Source: Candidatus Woesearchaeota archaeon
Lineage (GTDB): Archaea > Nanobdellota > Nanobdellia > Woesearchaeales > ARS49
Assembly (NCBI GenBank): GCA_003599055.1
Contig: QZIM01000016.1
Coordinates: forward strand, 1 to 48,499
Reading direction: 5' to 3'
Length of the DNA stretch: 48,499 bases
Shown piece after piece: positions 22,879-31,318 of this stretch. The number at the start of each line of letters is the position of its first letter. Within the stretch, counting starts at the first letter, position 1. A program made the translations under genes and the position numbers. The notes under the pieces are model-generated. The model did no database searches, was not told where the DNA came from, and saw only the letters and a list, made by a program, of their open reading frames with translations.

Positions 22879-24504
22879 ATGAGTGTTGACAAAGAGGTGC
22901 TTGCGCTGTGGAAGGAGGTTTCTCCAAGCAGTGCGTTTTCTGCGGGGTTTAAGGAATATGCAGGGCAGGTGTGGGTGCGTTCGCATCAAAATGTGAGGGC
23001 TGCGCTCGCAAAGATTGCAAGGTTAAGGCAGAAGGCAGACCCGGTGGCGCAAAAGTTGCTGGCTTCAATGGAGCGCGGCATTGTGTGGGAAGAGCCGCAT
23101 AATCCGCCGGGTGAGGTGATGGGTGTTTTTTTCAGTCATTTGACGATTGAGGGCGTGAATGAAAAGCACGTTCTTTCTCTTGCCGAGCAGTGCGTGAGTT
23201 TGCTTGGTGTTCAGCAGGATTTGTGGGAGCGAAGTTGGCCGATTGAACTGCAAATTTTTAGCGCGCAGTCGTGTGATGGCGCGTCTGCCCTTTTGGAGAC
23301 GATAAAGAGGCAGTGTGAGAGCAAGGAAACAAGGCAGGCAATTACTGCGTTGCAGGCGCGGCTTGTGCTGTGGAAGAAAAATACGTGTTCGGTGAAGCTC
23401 AAGCGAAATGATTTCGCGGAGACATTCCCGTTATTGAGGAAAAAATCAATGGGTCTTGGTAGAAAGAACTCTTACTCTGCGGTTCTTCGTGACTGGTATG
23501 ATTATCTTGAGTCGCCTAAGGACATTGAACGGCTGGCGGTTTCTTGGATTGATGCGGAAAAAGCTGCGTTTAAGAAAAGTTGTCAGAAATTGGCAAAAAG
23601 GTACAAGTGTAAGGCATCAGTTGAAGAAATCAATAAGGCGCTCGGGAAGCATCAGCATATTCCGTTAAATGAATTGCTCAGGACGACAAATGAGTTGCGA
23701 AGGGCTTTCCAAAAGCTTGCAGTCAGGGAGTGGGTGAAAATTACGCCAAAGTATGACGTGCGCGTGATTGAGACGCCAAAGTATCTTGTGCCGTTCCTGC
23801 CGACCGCGGCAATGCAGCCCTTTGGCCAGTTTGGAAGGCCGTTTTGCATTTCGTTTGTGACGACGGATAAGCGCGCAAGTCCAAGTACGTTCCTGCCGGG
23901 GGTCGCGCAGACGCTGATTCACGAGGAGTACGGGCATTGTGTGAATTTTATGAACAGTTATGCGAACAAGAAGTTGCGCGAGGTTGAAATTATTGATTCA
24001 TCGCTGTCAACACCTCTGACTGAGGGGCTTTCTTTTTATCGTGAGCTTGAGAGTTTGGAGACGTTCAGGCAAATGGTTAAGAGCGGTCCAAGAGACAGGG
24101 TTGAACGTGAGGTCATACGTTTAATTGAGAAGTTCTGTCCGTTTGCCGATTTTGTGGATGGGATTGAGTTTGAGGTTTTGCAGTGGCGGATGGTTCGTTT
24201 CCTGCGCGCGGTAAGTGATGTGCGGATTAATTTGGAAAAACAGACGTTCCCTGAATTCATCGAGTGGGCGCACAAGAAGACTGGGCTGAGCAGGAAGCTT
24301 ATTTTCGACCAGACGTTCCATTTTCAGGAGAATCCGGGGTATGCGCCGTGTTATAGTGTGTTTGGGCAGCGGTTGAGGGCGTTGCAGAAGCGGGCGATGA
24401 AAAAGGGAGTATCACGGGTTGAGTTTAACACGTTTGTTGCAAGTGCGGGGTTTCCTGCGAGGAGTATTTTTGAAAGAAATCTGAGAGGAAAATTCAGGAT
24501 TTAA
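22879..24504 (+). CDS. HExxH zinc peptidase of the gluzincin type (DUF885/M3/M32-like)
   Basis: A 541-residue, mostly helical protein. LIHEEYGHCVNF places HExxH at residues 348-352, and TEGLSFYRELE about 40 residues later supplies the third (Glu) ligand of a gluzincin. The helical architecture and PLTEGLSFY recall DUF885 and M32 carboxypeptidases, but I cannot assign the exact family. It is probably a cytoplasmic oligopeptidase, since no signal peptide is seen. The ATG at 22879 is chosen over the TTG three bases before. AATTATAAG lies about 27 nt upstream. Its end overlaps the convergent methyltransferase gene by 11 bp. Confidence 0.72.
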   Translation: MSVDKEVLALWKEVSPSSAFSAGFKEYAGQVWVRSHQNVRAALAKIARLRQKADPVAQKLLASMERGIVWEEPHNPPGEVMGVFFSHLTIEGVNEKHVLSLAEQCVSLLGVQQDLWERSWPIELQIFSAQSCDGASALLETIKRQCESKETRQAITALQARLVLWKKNTCSVKLKRNDFAETFPLLRKKSMGLGRKNSYSAVLRDWYDYLESPKDIERLAVSWIDAEKAAFKKSCQKLAKRYKCKASVEEINKALGKHQHIPLNELLRTTNELRRAFQKLAVREWVKITPKYDVRVIETPKYLVPFLPTAAMQPFGQFGRPFCISFVTTDKRASPSTFLPGVAQTLIHEEYGHCVNFMNSYANKKLREVEIIDSSLSTPLTEGLSFYRELESLETFRQMVKSGPRDRVEREVIRLIEKFCPFADFVDGIEFEVLQWRMVRFLRAVSDVRINLEKQTFPEFIEWAHKKTGLSRKLIFDQTFHFQENPGYAPCYSVFGQRLRALQKRAMKKGVSRVEFNTFVASAGFPARSIFERNLRGKFRI

Positions 24505-25270
24505 TTTTGCGAACGAAAGTCAAAAATCCTGAGTGCCCGATTCCCGTAGACTTGGGCCGGACTTTTCTGCCTTCGGTTTCCCACAATCGTTCAATAATCT
24601 CCACTGTTTTAACGAGCAAAAATCGTTCGTCTTTTTGGATTTCCGCGGCAAAGTCATTTGCTTGTATGATGGAAGGGCTATAACTTACCAACCAGCCGCC
24701 AACCGCTAACGACAAACTGGCGTGCGGGACTGCTTTCCACGGTTCAGGCAGGTCAAACGTGATAAGGTCAACGTTTTTCTCATCGATTCCGTCGTAGATG
24801 CTTTTGTGTTTGACCGTGATGTTTGTGAGCCCGATTGATTTGATGTTTTCTTGCGAAACCGCGATGTGGTCTTCGCGTATCTCGTAGGAAGTCACGTGTT
24901 TTGCAATGCGGGCAAGTGATATGGCAAGTGCGCCTGAGCCAAGGCCGGAGTCAACAACCGTGCTTTCGTGGTTGATGCCGGTTTCTCCGATGATGAGCCC
25001 GATGTCTTTGAGGGGGATTGTTTGGGGGAGTTTGCGCAGGCGTTTGTAAATGTCAATGTAGTCCGCGTCAAGCAAAATAAATTCTTTTTTGGTGTCCTTC
25101 GTAAGGATGACCGACCCGCTTGGTTTGGTGAGGTCTTCTTTGGCGATACGTCCGTATTTGGTGTCTTGGTCGCGGGCAAGGTCAGTAACAGCGTATTGCA
25201 TTTCATCGCCGACAATATGTTCACGCCCGTCAACGATTTGGCGTTTTTCTTTGTGGATGAGAATCTTCAT
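24494..25270 (-). CDS. trmI: TrmI-like tRNA (adenine-58-N1) methyltransferase
   Basis: A 258-residue protein. A small N-terminal beta domain (ILIHKEKRQIVDGREHIVGD) precedes a Rossmann SAM domain with VVDSGLGSGALAISLARI (motif I), SYEIRED (acidic ribose-binding end of strand 2) and LITFDLPEPW, the catalytic-region motif of TrmI. In archaea TrmI makes m1A at positions 57 and/or 58 of tRNA, which stabilises the T loop. The ATG at 25270 gives the canonical MKILIHKEK start; the 25285 alternative adds only five residues. TTTAAA about 24-27 nt upstream may be its TATA box. The usual motif I Gly pattern reads DSGLGSG here, as expected. Confidence 0.82.
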   Translation of the reverse strand: MKILIHKEKRQIVDGREHIVGDEMQYAVTDLARDQDTKYGRIAKEDLTKPSGSVILTKDTKKEFILLDADYIDIYKRLRKLPQTIPLKDIGLIIGETGINHESTVVDSGLGSGALAISLARIAKHVTSYEIREDHIAVSQENIKSIGLTNITVKHKSIYDGIDEKNVDLITFDLPEPWKAVPHASLSLAVGGWLVSYSPSIIQANDFAAEIQKDERFLLVKTVEIIERLWETEGRKVRPKSTGIGHSGFLTFVRKIKS

Positions 25271-25338
25271 AAAAGTGCAGGCCAAGAAGGGGATTTAAAA
25301 AGGTAATGGAAAAAAATAAGAAAAAAAAGTGGCGTGCC

Positions 25339-25779
25339 TTATCGGCGCTTGCCCGTTTTTGCTTCGCATTGCGCGCAGCCGTTGAAGACGAGCGCAAGGA
25401 GTCCTGCAAAGTATGCCCAGTTGACTGCGGTGTTGCCGCCGCCGGTGTTCATGACCATTACTTCGCGCAAGGTTGCGATGAGGTTGGGTGCAGCGCCAAG
25501 TTTGAATGTGGCGAAGAACGCGACCAGGATGAGGACGGCAAGTGCTGCTGCTGCTTCCATGGTGTGCCAGCCGAAGATGAGCATAAGTCCGCCTGCGAGC
25601 TCAACTGCGATGGCAAGGTAGAGAAGTGGTGCGCCAAGCGATGCGCCAAAGAGCCCTTCGAACATTCCTCGTGCCATTGGCAGGCTGAGGATTTTGTCGA
25701 GTGCCGCGACGACGAATGCGACGCCGAGCATAAGCCGAAGGACTAAAGGTCCGTATTGTTTGCATTTTTCCATATTCAT
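25339..25779 (-). CDS. DoxX family membrane protein
   Basis: A 146-residue protein with four membrane segments in the DoxX layout. A first helix with LVLRLMLGVAFVVAALDKIL is followed by VELAGGLMLIFGW, ALAVLILVAFFATF and WAYFAGLLALVFNG. DoxX proteins are linked to thiol/redox or oxidase functions; the exact role here is unknown. The ATG at 25779 has GGTGAT 7 nt upstream. A longer frame to 25974 runs through the duplicated tRNA segment and is not real. The C-terminal CAQCEAKTGKRR adds a possible metal or redox CxxC. Confidence 0.75.
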   Translation of the reverse strand: MNMEKCKQYGPLVLRLMLGVAFVVAALDKILSLPMARGMFEGLFGASLGAPLLYLAIAVELAGGLMLIFGWHTMEAAAALAVLILVAFFATFKLGAAPNLIATLREVMVMNTGGGNTAVNWAYFAGLLALVFNGCAQCEAKTGKRR

Positions 25780-25854
25780 AGGTATCACCCCGTCTGTTAA
25801 GGGCGTTATGCTCGGGCAAGTTATAAAGGTTTTCCCGAATTGTGCCAAAATAAC

Positions 25855-25902
25855 AAGGCGCGGGAGAGACTCGAACTCTCGAATCGCAGGGTTGCAGCCT
25901 GC
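25855..25902 (-). repeat. 48-bp duplication of the tRNA-Cys 3' half (attachment-site-like)
   Basis: These 48 bases are identical to 26046-26093. They cover the tRNA-Cys from within the 5' strand of the anticodon stem to its 3' end plus one base. A direct repeat of a tRNA 3' half is the usual trace of site-specific integration. The copies are offset by 191 bp, leaving only 143 bp between them, so any integrated element is either tiny or has been deleted. Confidence 0.85.
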
Positions 25903-25925
25903 CGAAGAAGGCAAGACCTGATTTT

Positions 25926-26016
25926 GCGACATCGTTAAGCGGCGAGAAGAGTAATAAGTATGTTTGCAAAGCAAACATATGCTAAATTGCTTCTCGCCGC
26001 GAAACGAGGAGCAATT
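25926..26016 (+). repeat. Hairpin element, copy 1 (two-copy intergenic family)
   Basis: An outer stem GCGGCGAGAAG (25939-25949) pairs with CTTCTCGCCGC (25989-25999, by count from the line), and an inner stem ATGTTTGC/GCAAACAT closes on AAA. It shares the ordered blocks GACATC, TTTGCAAAGCAAA, TTCTC, AACGAG and GGAG with 41774-41860. The inner stem differs from copy 2 by a compensating G:C to A:T change. It lies inside the segment bounded by the tRNA-Cys repeats. Confidence 0.6.
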
Positions 26017-26046
26017 TGATCGAACTTTAGAAAAGTTCGTAATGGA

Positions 26047-26119
26047 AGGCGCGGGAGAGACTCGAACTCTCGAATCGCAGGGTTGCAGCCTGCTGCCTTA
26101 GCCGCTTGGCTACCGCGCC
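26047..26119 (-). tRNA. tRNA-Cys(GCA)
   Basis: On the minus strand the acceptor stem GGCGCGG (26113-26119) pairs with CCGCGCC (26048-26054), with discriminator T at 26047. The D stem is GCC/GGC, the anticodon stem GCAGG/CCTGC, the loop CTGCAAC with anticodon GCA (26084-26086), and the T arm GAGAG-TTCGAGT-CTCTC. There is no intron and no encoded CCA. Its 3' half is repeated at 25855-25902. Confidence 0.95.
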
Positions 26120-26177
26120 GATGCTGCTCGTGGTCGCTTCTGGCGCATTTAAATATCTTGTGCTCGGTGCGGGAAAT

Positions 26178-26188
26178 GTTTTTAAAGT
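26178..26188 (+). promoter_or_regulatory. TATA box for leuS
   Basis: GTTTTTAAAGT is centred about 26 nt before the leuS ATG at 26210. Confidence 0.55.
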
Positions 26189-26209
26189 GGGTTTGGTGGG
26201 AAAAAAAGG

Positions 26210-29011
26210 ATGGCGTTTGACCTGCACAAAATCGCAAGGCGTTGGCAGCGCAAGTGGAAGGCGCAGAAGGTGTACGAGTCAGACCCTGATGGCCGTCCGA
26301 AGTTTCTTGTGTGCACGCCGTATCCGTATGTGAATGGCTTGCTGCACATCGGCCATACGTATACGTATATGCGTGTTGACGCGTTTGCTCGGTACAAGCG
26401 GCTTCGCGGGATGAATGTATTGTTTCCGTTTGCGTGGCACGCGACGGGGACGCCGATTGAGGCTGCGGCAAAGCGCGTAGAGGAGGGCGAGCCGACGCAG
26501 CTGCAGTCGCTTGAGCTGATGGGTTTTGGAAAGGACCAATTGGAGCAGTTTAAGGACCCGATTCATTGGATTAAGACGTTTTCGCGGGAGGCGGAAAGGG
26601 ACCTTCGCGCGTATGGGATGGCGATTGATTGGCGAAGGCAGTTTATCACGACGAGTTTGAATCCGAGGTATAGTAAGTTCATCAAGTGGCAGTTTAATAC
26701 GCTGAAAAAGAAGGGACTTATTGCGAAAGGTGAGCATCCGGTTGTTTGGTGCCCAAGGGAATTGATGCCGGTGGGTGACCACGCGCGTTCTGAAGGCGAG
26801 GGCGTAATGCCTGAGGAGATGGTTCTCATCAAGTTCAGGACAAATGGTCACGTGTTTCCGTGCGCAACGTTCAGGCCGGAGACCGTTTTTGGCGTGACGA
26901 ATATTTGGGTGAATCCTGATTTGACGTATGTTGAGGCGAGTGTTGATGGTGAGCATTGGATGGTGTCTGAGCCGGCGCTGGCAAAGCTAAAAGACCAAAA
27001 GCACGAGGTTAAGGAGTTACAGCGCAGGAAGGGGAGTGACTTGGTTGGCGCGAAGGTAAAGAATCCTGTTGATGGTAACGAGGTTCCGGTGCTTCCCGCA
27101 TCGTTCGTGAGCGCGGAGACGGGTACGGGTGTGGTGATGAGTGTTCCTGCGCACGCGCCGTTTGATTATCTTGCGCTAAGAGAGTTGCAGCAGCAAAATT
27201 ATGCGGGAACTCAGGACATAAAGCCGGTTTCGCTGGTGGCTGTTGAGGGGCTGGGTGAGTTTCCCGCAATTGATGCGGTGAAAGGAATTACAAATGCAAA
27301 AGATCCAAGAGCAAAGGATGCAACGCAGGAAGTGTACAAGAAGGAGTTCCATTCGGGTAAGCTCAAGGATATCACGGGTAAGTACAAGGGTCTTTCAATT
27401 CAGGAGGCAAAGCCAAGGATTATTGCGGACCTGAAGTCTGAAGGGAAGGCAGTTGTTTTGTTTGAATTGATTGAGCCTGTTATTTGTCGGTGCCTGACGC
27501 GCTGTCACGTGCGTATTGTGGATAACCAGTGGTTCCTCAAGTATGGCAGTCAGGAGTGGAAGCAGGAGGCAATGAAGGCGCTTCAGGGTTTGAAGTTGTA
27601 TCCGGAGAAGGTGCGCGGCCAGTTTGAGTACGTGGTGGATTGGTTGCGGGATTGGGCGTGTACAAGGGAGTTCGGTCTTGGGACTGATTTGCCGTGGGAT
27701 AAGAATTGGAAAATTGAGAGTTTGAGTGACAGCACGATTTATCCTGCGTTTTACACGCTCGTGCACACGCTGAAAAAGGTGCCGCTCGGGAAAATCAATG
27801 ACCGTCTCTTTGATTATGTGTTTTTGGGCGAGGGGAATCCGGATGAGCTTGGTGTTGACCGCGTGTTGCTGGATAAGATGAAAGCAGAATTTGCGTACTG
27901 GTATCCGGTTGATTTCAGGAACAGTGGCAAGGATTTGGTGCAGAACCATTTGACGTTTTACCTGTTCAATCACGTGGCGTGTTTCCCTGAGAAGTTCTGG
28001 CCTGCGGGTATTGGGGTGAACGGCTATGTGACTATCGGCAGTAAGAAAATGTCGAAGTCCAAGGGGAATTTCAAGACGTTGCGTCAGGTGATTGATGCGT
28101 TCAGTCCGGATGTCGTGCGCCTTGCGATTTTGGCGTCGAATGAGGAGATGAATGATGTTGATTGGGATAGTGAGTCTGCGGAGAGTTTGCGGCAGAAGCT
28201 TGCGCAGTGGTATGAGTTTGCGCTGAAAAATTATGGGAAGAACGGTCAAAGTGGTGAGCGTCGCGAGATTGACCGGTGGATGGAGCATCAGTTGCACAGC
28301 AGCATTCGTGATGCGACAAAAGCGATGGATGAGACGCTGTTCAGAACAGCGATTCAGCGCGGCTTTTTTGATGTACAGCGCCACCTCAAGTGGTATCAGC
28401 GCAGGACCGCAGGACAGATGAATCAAGAGGTACTAAACGAGATTATCGAGGCACAAACGTTGCTGCTCGCGCCGTTTTGTCCGCACGTGTGTTCGGAGAT
28501 TTGGGAAAAGTTGGGGAAGCAGTCGGTTTTGGTGAGCGAGAAGTGGCCTCAGTTTGATGAGTCAAAGATTGTTCCGACGCTTGAGCAGTCAGAGGATGCG
28601 ATGAGTAGGACGCTTGATGACATTCAGCAAGTGTTGCGTTTGGCAAAAGTGGAGCATCCGAAGAAAATCACGTTGTTTGTGTCGGCGGATTGGAAAGTGC
28701 ACTTGTGCCGAAAGCTGAAGGAATTGCTTGCGCAAACGCGTGATATCGGGCAGGTTATGAAGGGTGTTATGGGCGAGTTTAAGGACAGGGCACAGGAGGC
28801 GTCTGCCTTAGTGCAAAAGTTCGTGAAGGACCCCTCGAAAGTGCCGCTCTCCGCAATGCCGCAGGATGCGGAAGTGCAAAACCTTCTCGATGCTGTTCCG
28901 TTCCTCAAGGAAACGCTCAATTGCAGTATTGAAGTTGTTCGCGAAGAGGACAGTCAAGAGCCCAAGGCAAGGCAGGCGCTTCCGGGTAAGCCTGCGATTG
29001 TGGTGCAGTAG
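26210..29011 (+). CDS. leuS: Leucyl-tRNA synthetase, archaeal type
   Basis: A 933-residue protein of normal archaeal length. The class I signature is LLHIGHTYTY (near residue 45) and the second is KKMSKSKGN (near 613). The CP1 editing domain is present with TFRPETVFG and SAETGTGVVMSVPAHAPFD, so proofreading of mischarged tRNA should be intact. The anticodon-binding and C-terminal regions follow. The C-terminus ends in a Glu/Lys-rich stretch of about 60 residues. The gene is monocistronic, with a TATA box 26 nt upstream. Confidence 0.97.
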   Translation: MAFDLHKIARRWQRKWKAQKVYESDPDGRPKFLVCTPYPYVNGLLHIGHTYTYMRVDAFARYKRLRGMNVLFPFAWHATGTPIEAAAKRVEEGEPTQLQSLELMGFGKDQLEQFKDPIHWIKTFSREAERDLRAYGMAIDWRRQFITTSLNPRYSKFIKWQFNTLKKKGLIAKGEHPVVWCPRELMPVGDHARSEGEGVMPEEMVLIKFRTNGHVFPCATFRPETVFGVTNIWVNPDLTYVEASVDGEHWMVSEPALAKLKDQKHEVKELQRRKGSDLVGAKVKNPVDGNEVPVLPASFVSAETGTGVVMSVPAHAPFDYLALRELQQQNYAGTQDIKPVSLVAVEGLGEFPAIDAVKGITNAKDPRAKDATQEVYKKEFHSGKLKDITGKYKGLSIQEAKPRIIADLKSEGKAVVLFELIEPVICRCLTRCHVRIVDNQWFLKYGSQEWKQEAMKALQGLKLYPEKVRGQFEYVVDWLRDWACTREFGLGTDLPWDKNWKIESLSDSTIYPAFYTLVHTLKKVPLGKINDRLFDYVFLGEGNPDELGVDRVLLDKMKAEFAYWYPVDFRNSGKDLVQNHLTFYLFNHVACFPEKFWPAGIGVNGYVTIGSKKMSKSKGNFKTLRQVIDAFSPDVVRLAILASNEEMNDVDWDSESAESLRQKLAQWYEFALKNYGKNGQSGERREIDRWMEHQLHSSIRDATKAMDETLFRTAIQRGFFDVQRHLKWYQRRTAGQMNQEVLNEIIEAQTLLLAPFCPHVCSEIWEKLGKQSVLVSEKWPQFDESKIVPTLEQSEDAMSRTLDDIQQVLRLAKVEHPKKITLFVSADWKVHLCRKLKELLAQTRDIGQVMKGVMGEFKDRAQEASALVQKFVKDPSKVPLSAMPQDAEVQNLLDAVPFLKETLNCSIEVVREEDSQEPKARQALPGKPAIVVQ

Positions 29012-29013
29012 TT

Positions 29014-29108
29014 CTGCAAACCGCTAAAACTCAATGTTCTGATAACTGACGTCTGAATACTGAAAACGAATGGCCAATTACCAACCACAAACTACTAACT
29101 GCTCACCT
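29014..29108. repeat. Degenerate heptanucleotide tandem repeats
   Basis: From 29039 the sequence divides cleanly into 7-base units: CTGATAA, CTGACGT, CTGAATA, CTGAAAA, CGAATGG, CCAATTA, CCAACCA, CAAACTA, CTAACTG. Related units (CTGCAAA, CCGCTAA) stand at 29014-29027. The unit drifts from CTGAAAA to CAAACTA along the array. It fills the gap between leuS and the convergent SDR gene and runs a few bases into the SDR stop. Confidence 0.7.
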
Positions 29109-29867
29109 ATCTCCCGCGTCATAAAATCCCGCGCTGTCTCCGCCGTCTGCGGAGATAATCGAGCCGGTAACGTAGCTGCTGGCGTCGCTTGCGAGGAAGA
29201 GTGCGACGTTTGCGATTTCTTCGGGTGTTCCGATTCGTCCAAGAGGCACCATAGTGGCAATAATTCCAAGTTCTTGTTTTGTGAAGAAATTCGTGAGCAT
29301 TTTTGTCTTGATGGGCCCTGGGCAGATGCAGTTGACGCGGATTCCCATCCGGGCGTGGTCGAGTGCCATTGCGCGGGTTAAGTTGATGACGCCTCCTTTG
29401 CTTGCGCAGTAGGCGGCAACACCTTGGCCGCCGGTGAGTCCCCATTCGCTTGCAATGTTGATAATGGCCGCCTTGCCTGTTTTGCGCAGGGAGGGGACAG
29501 CATATTTTCCGGTAAGGAAGATTGATTTGAGGTTGGTGTCAATGACAAGGTCCCAGTCTTTTTCGCTCATCAATTCAACGGTTCCTTGGGGCATGATGCC
29601 TGCGTTGTTGACAAGGATGTCAATGCGTTTGTATGTTTTGATGGTTAATTCAACTGTTCGTTTGACGCTTGCGGCGGACGTGACGTCGGTTTTGAGAAAG
29701 AGTGCTTTGCCGCCGTTTTTGTTGATTGCGTCTGCAACGCTTTTGCCGTTGTCATTGTGGGCGGCAATCACGACTGCTGCGCCTTCGCGGGCGAAGAGTT
29801 CGGCAATGGCTTTGCCGATGCCTGAGCCTGCGCCCGTGATAATGGCTGTTTTTCCGCGAAGCTGCAT
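29103..29867 (-). CDS. Short-chain dehydrogenase/reductase (SDR)
   Basis: A 254-residue classical SDR. It has the nucleotide-binding TGAGSGIGKA near the start, NNAG after strand 4, the catalytic Ser in NIASEWG, and YCASKGG with Tyr and Lys. CPGPIKTKM follows, and the C-terminus has the fold-completing ASDASSYVTGSIISADGG. Close relatives include FabG-type reductases and glucose 1-dehydrogenases; the substrate is not inferable. No Asp follows strand 2 (AAHNDNG), so the NAD/NADP preference is unclear. A TTTTTATG box about 27 nt upstream supports the ATG at 29867. Confidence 0.85.
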   Translation of the reverse strand: MQLRGKTAIITGAGSGIGKAIAELFAREGAAVVIAAHNDNGKSVADAINKNGGKALFLKTDVTSAASVKRTVELTIKTYKRIDILVNNAGIMPQGTVELMSEKDWDLVIDTNLKSIFLTGKYAVPSLRKTGKAAIINIASEWGLTGGQGVAAYCASKGGVINLTRAMALDHARMGIRVNCICPGPIKTKMLTNFFTKQELGIIATMVPLGRIGTPEEIANVALFLASDASSYVTGSIISADGGDSAGFYDAGDR

Positions 29868-29900
29868 AACAGAGAGTTTGTTGTTAATGCATAAAAAGCT

Positions 29901-29984
29901 TTACTCGCGGAGCATTTTGCAGATGTCTACGCTCATAAGTCCGTAGTCGCCGTCAATCGTCATCACGCATTTTTGTGTTTCCAT
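29901..29984 (-). CDS. Predicted 27-residue small protein
   Basis: The ORF reads METQKCVMTIDGDYGLMSVD and seven further residues ending MLRE. It has two Cys 17 residues apart. AGAGGTGA lies 5-6 nt upstream of the ATG, and TATATAAAT (30019-30027) lies about 40 nt upstream, so promoter, leader and ribosome site are all correctly placed. Its stop lies 33 bp before the SDR start on the same strand. No family is recognised; codon content is too small to prove coding. Confidence 0.5.
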   Translation of the reverse strand: METQKCVMTIDGDYGLMSVDICKMLRE

Positions 29985-30101
29985 TTCAATCACCTCTGAA
30001 ATAACCTATGGTAAGCCTCATTTATATAGTCTGAGAACAAAAGGTCAGGAAGGGGTGTTCACAACTCTTTTATTGAAACTCATTAGGAAGTAACAACAAA
30101 A

Positions 30102-30926
30102 TTACGTTCTTCGTCGGGCGTCAGCGCGCAATTTGTACGCTCGCTCTGCATCTTCAAGCATCCCAAGGTCAACCTGAGCAACAAGCAGTGCCTCTCTGTT
30201 GTGCGCCGCTTTAGCAACTGTCCCAATGAAAGGCGCACTGATTTGTGAGTGCCCAATAAGGCTGTCCCGGTAATTTTTGTATCGGTATTCTCCTGCGGCG
30301 TTGGCGAAGACGAATATGGACTGTGTTTCAACTGCGCGTGCTGCGGCAAGCGTATCGACGAAGTGTTCTTCGGTGTTTTTGGCGTGTTTGCGCCCAACGC
30401 CCGCGTCGCCTTTGAGCCAAAAGCTCGGGCAGATGATGATGTGAACGCCTTGGGAAAGGTAATGCTGAAAGAGATCGGGGAACGCGATGTCCCAGCAGAT
30501 TGCAAGGCCGATTTTGCCAAAGCGCGTTCTGAACGTGCAGGGTTTGCTTCCGGACCGGATGTAGCTGCGTTCCGGGTGCCAGAGGTTAATCTTCTCATAG
30601 CGTCCTTTGACTGTTCCTGTGCGGTCGATGTAGTAGGCGACGTTGCGCCAGCCGCGCGGTGTTTCTTCAATAAGGCTGCCAAGCGCAATGTCAATCTGGT
30701 ATGTTCGTGCGAGTTTTTTCCAGCGCGCAAGATACTGCGGGGCTGCGCGCACAAGTTCGGGTTGTCCGCGCACGGGGTTGGTGGTGAAGTCTTCGGGAAA
30801 GACGATGAGGTCTGCGCGTTTTTTGCGCGCGCGGGCGAGGAATTTTTGTGCGGTGCGGAGATTATGTTCAGCGTCGCTTGATTTTGTTTTCGCCTGGGCA
30901 ACCGCAATCGTGACCTTTTTTTGCAT
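30102..30926 (-). CDS. Carbon-nitrogen hydrolase (nitrilase superfamily)
   Basis: A 274-residue protein with the nitrilase triad: Glu in VFPEDFTT, Lys in GRYEKINLW and Cys in LAICWDIAFP. It is probably an amidase acting on a small amide or a damaged metabolite such as a deaminated or omega-amide compound. The ATG at 30926 is preferred because CTTAAATAA is centred about 27 nt upstream; a longer frame starts at 30947 inside this promoter. It stands alone between a repeat-bearing spacer and the 27-residue ORF. Confidence 0.85.
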   Translation of the reverse strand: MQKKVTIAVAQAKTKSSDAEHNLRTAQKFLARARKKRADLIVFPEDFTTNPVRGQPELVRAAPQYLARWKKLARTYQIDIALGSLIEETPRGWRNVAYYIDRTGTVKGRYEKINLWHPERSYIRSGSKPCTFRTRFGKIGLAICWDIAFPDLFQHYLSQGVHIIICPSFWLKGDAGVGRKHAKNTEEHFVDTLAAARAVETQSIFVFANAAGEYRYKNYRDSLIGHSQISAPFIGTVAKAAHNREALLVAQVDLGMLEDAERAYKLRADARRRT

Positions 30927-30988
30927 GAGTTGATGAACAAAGAGCAATTATTTAAGTGTTGCTTTTAAAATATATTTTGAAAATTATA

Positions 30989-31038
30989 GTGACAAATTGT
31001 CATCTGACAACCGAAGACTGAGAACTGATTACCGAACA
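30989..31038. repeat. Degenerate heptanucleotide repeats next to the SRP RNA gene
   Basis: CTGACAA, CCGAAGA, CTGAGAA, CTGATTA and CCGAACA run without gaps from 31004 to 31038. GTGACAA and ATTGTCA precede them with a one-base slip. The units match those at 29014-29108. The array ends at the 3' end of the SRP RNA gene. Confidence 0.65.
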
Positions 31039-31042
31039 AAAA

Positions 31043-31318
31043 GCGGGCGGACAAGCTGCCGATGAACATAATCTGAACAGGCGAGTGAATCCCTCGCTTT
31101 CCTCAGTCCCGCGACCCGATAAGCATTGAGAACTACACTAAGCGTTGCTCCCTTCCGGGCCTGGCGCGGTTCGTGCAGCGACAATCCTATCGGACAGGAC
31201 GTCGCTGTACGGCGAAGGACTCGTCTGTCCAAACTGTGCTGCTCGGCGGCGTCACCCCGTCTGAAGTCCGTTTACGGTGACAGGAGAGGACTACGCTCCC
31301 GGTCAAGTCCGCCCAAGG
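31043..31318 (-). ncRNA. Signal recognition particle (7S) RNA
   Basis: On the minus strand, CCAGGCCCGGAAGGGAGCA (around 31149-31167) is the SRP54-binding helix 8 motif with its GNAR-type loop and conserved asymmetric loop. The ends pair: GGGCGGAC near 31307-31314 with GTCCGCCC near 31045-31052, as expected for the archaeal terminal helix. CTGTCACCGTAAACGG near the 5' end fits the Alu-domain helices 3/4. A TATA box (GATTTAAAAAC) is about 26 nt before the predicted 5' end near 31318. The ends are estimated to within about 5 nt. Confidence 0.92.

Noticed and set aside
25780-25974. Longer DoxX frame
   Set aside because: It would translate through the duplicated tRNA-Cys fragment; the ATG at 25779 has GGTGAT.
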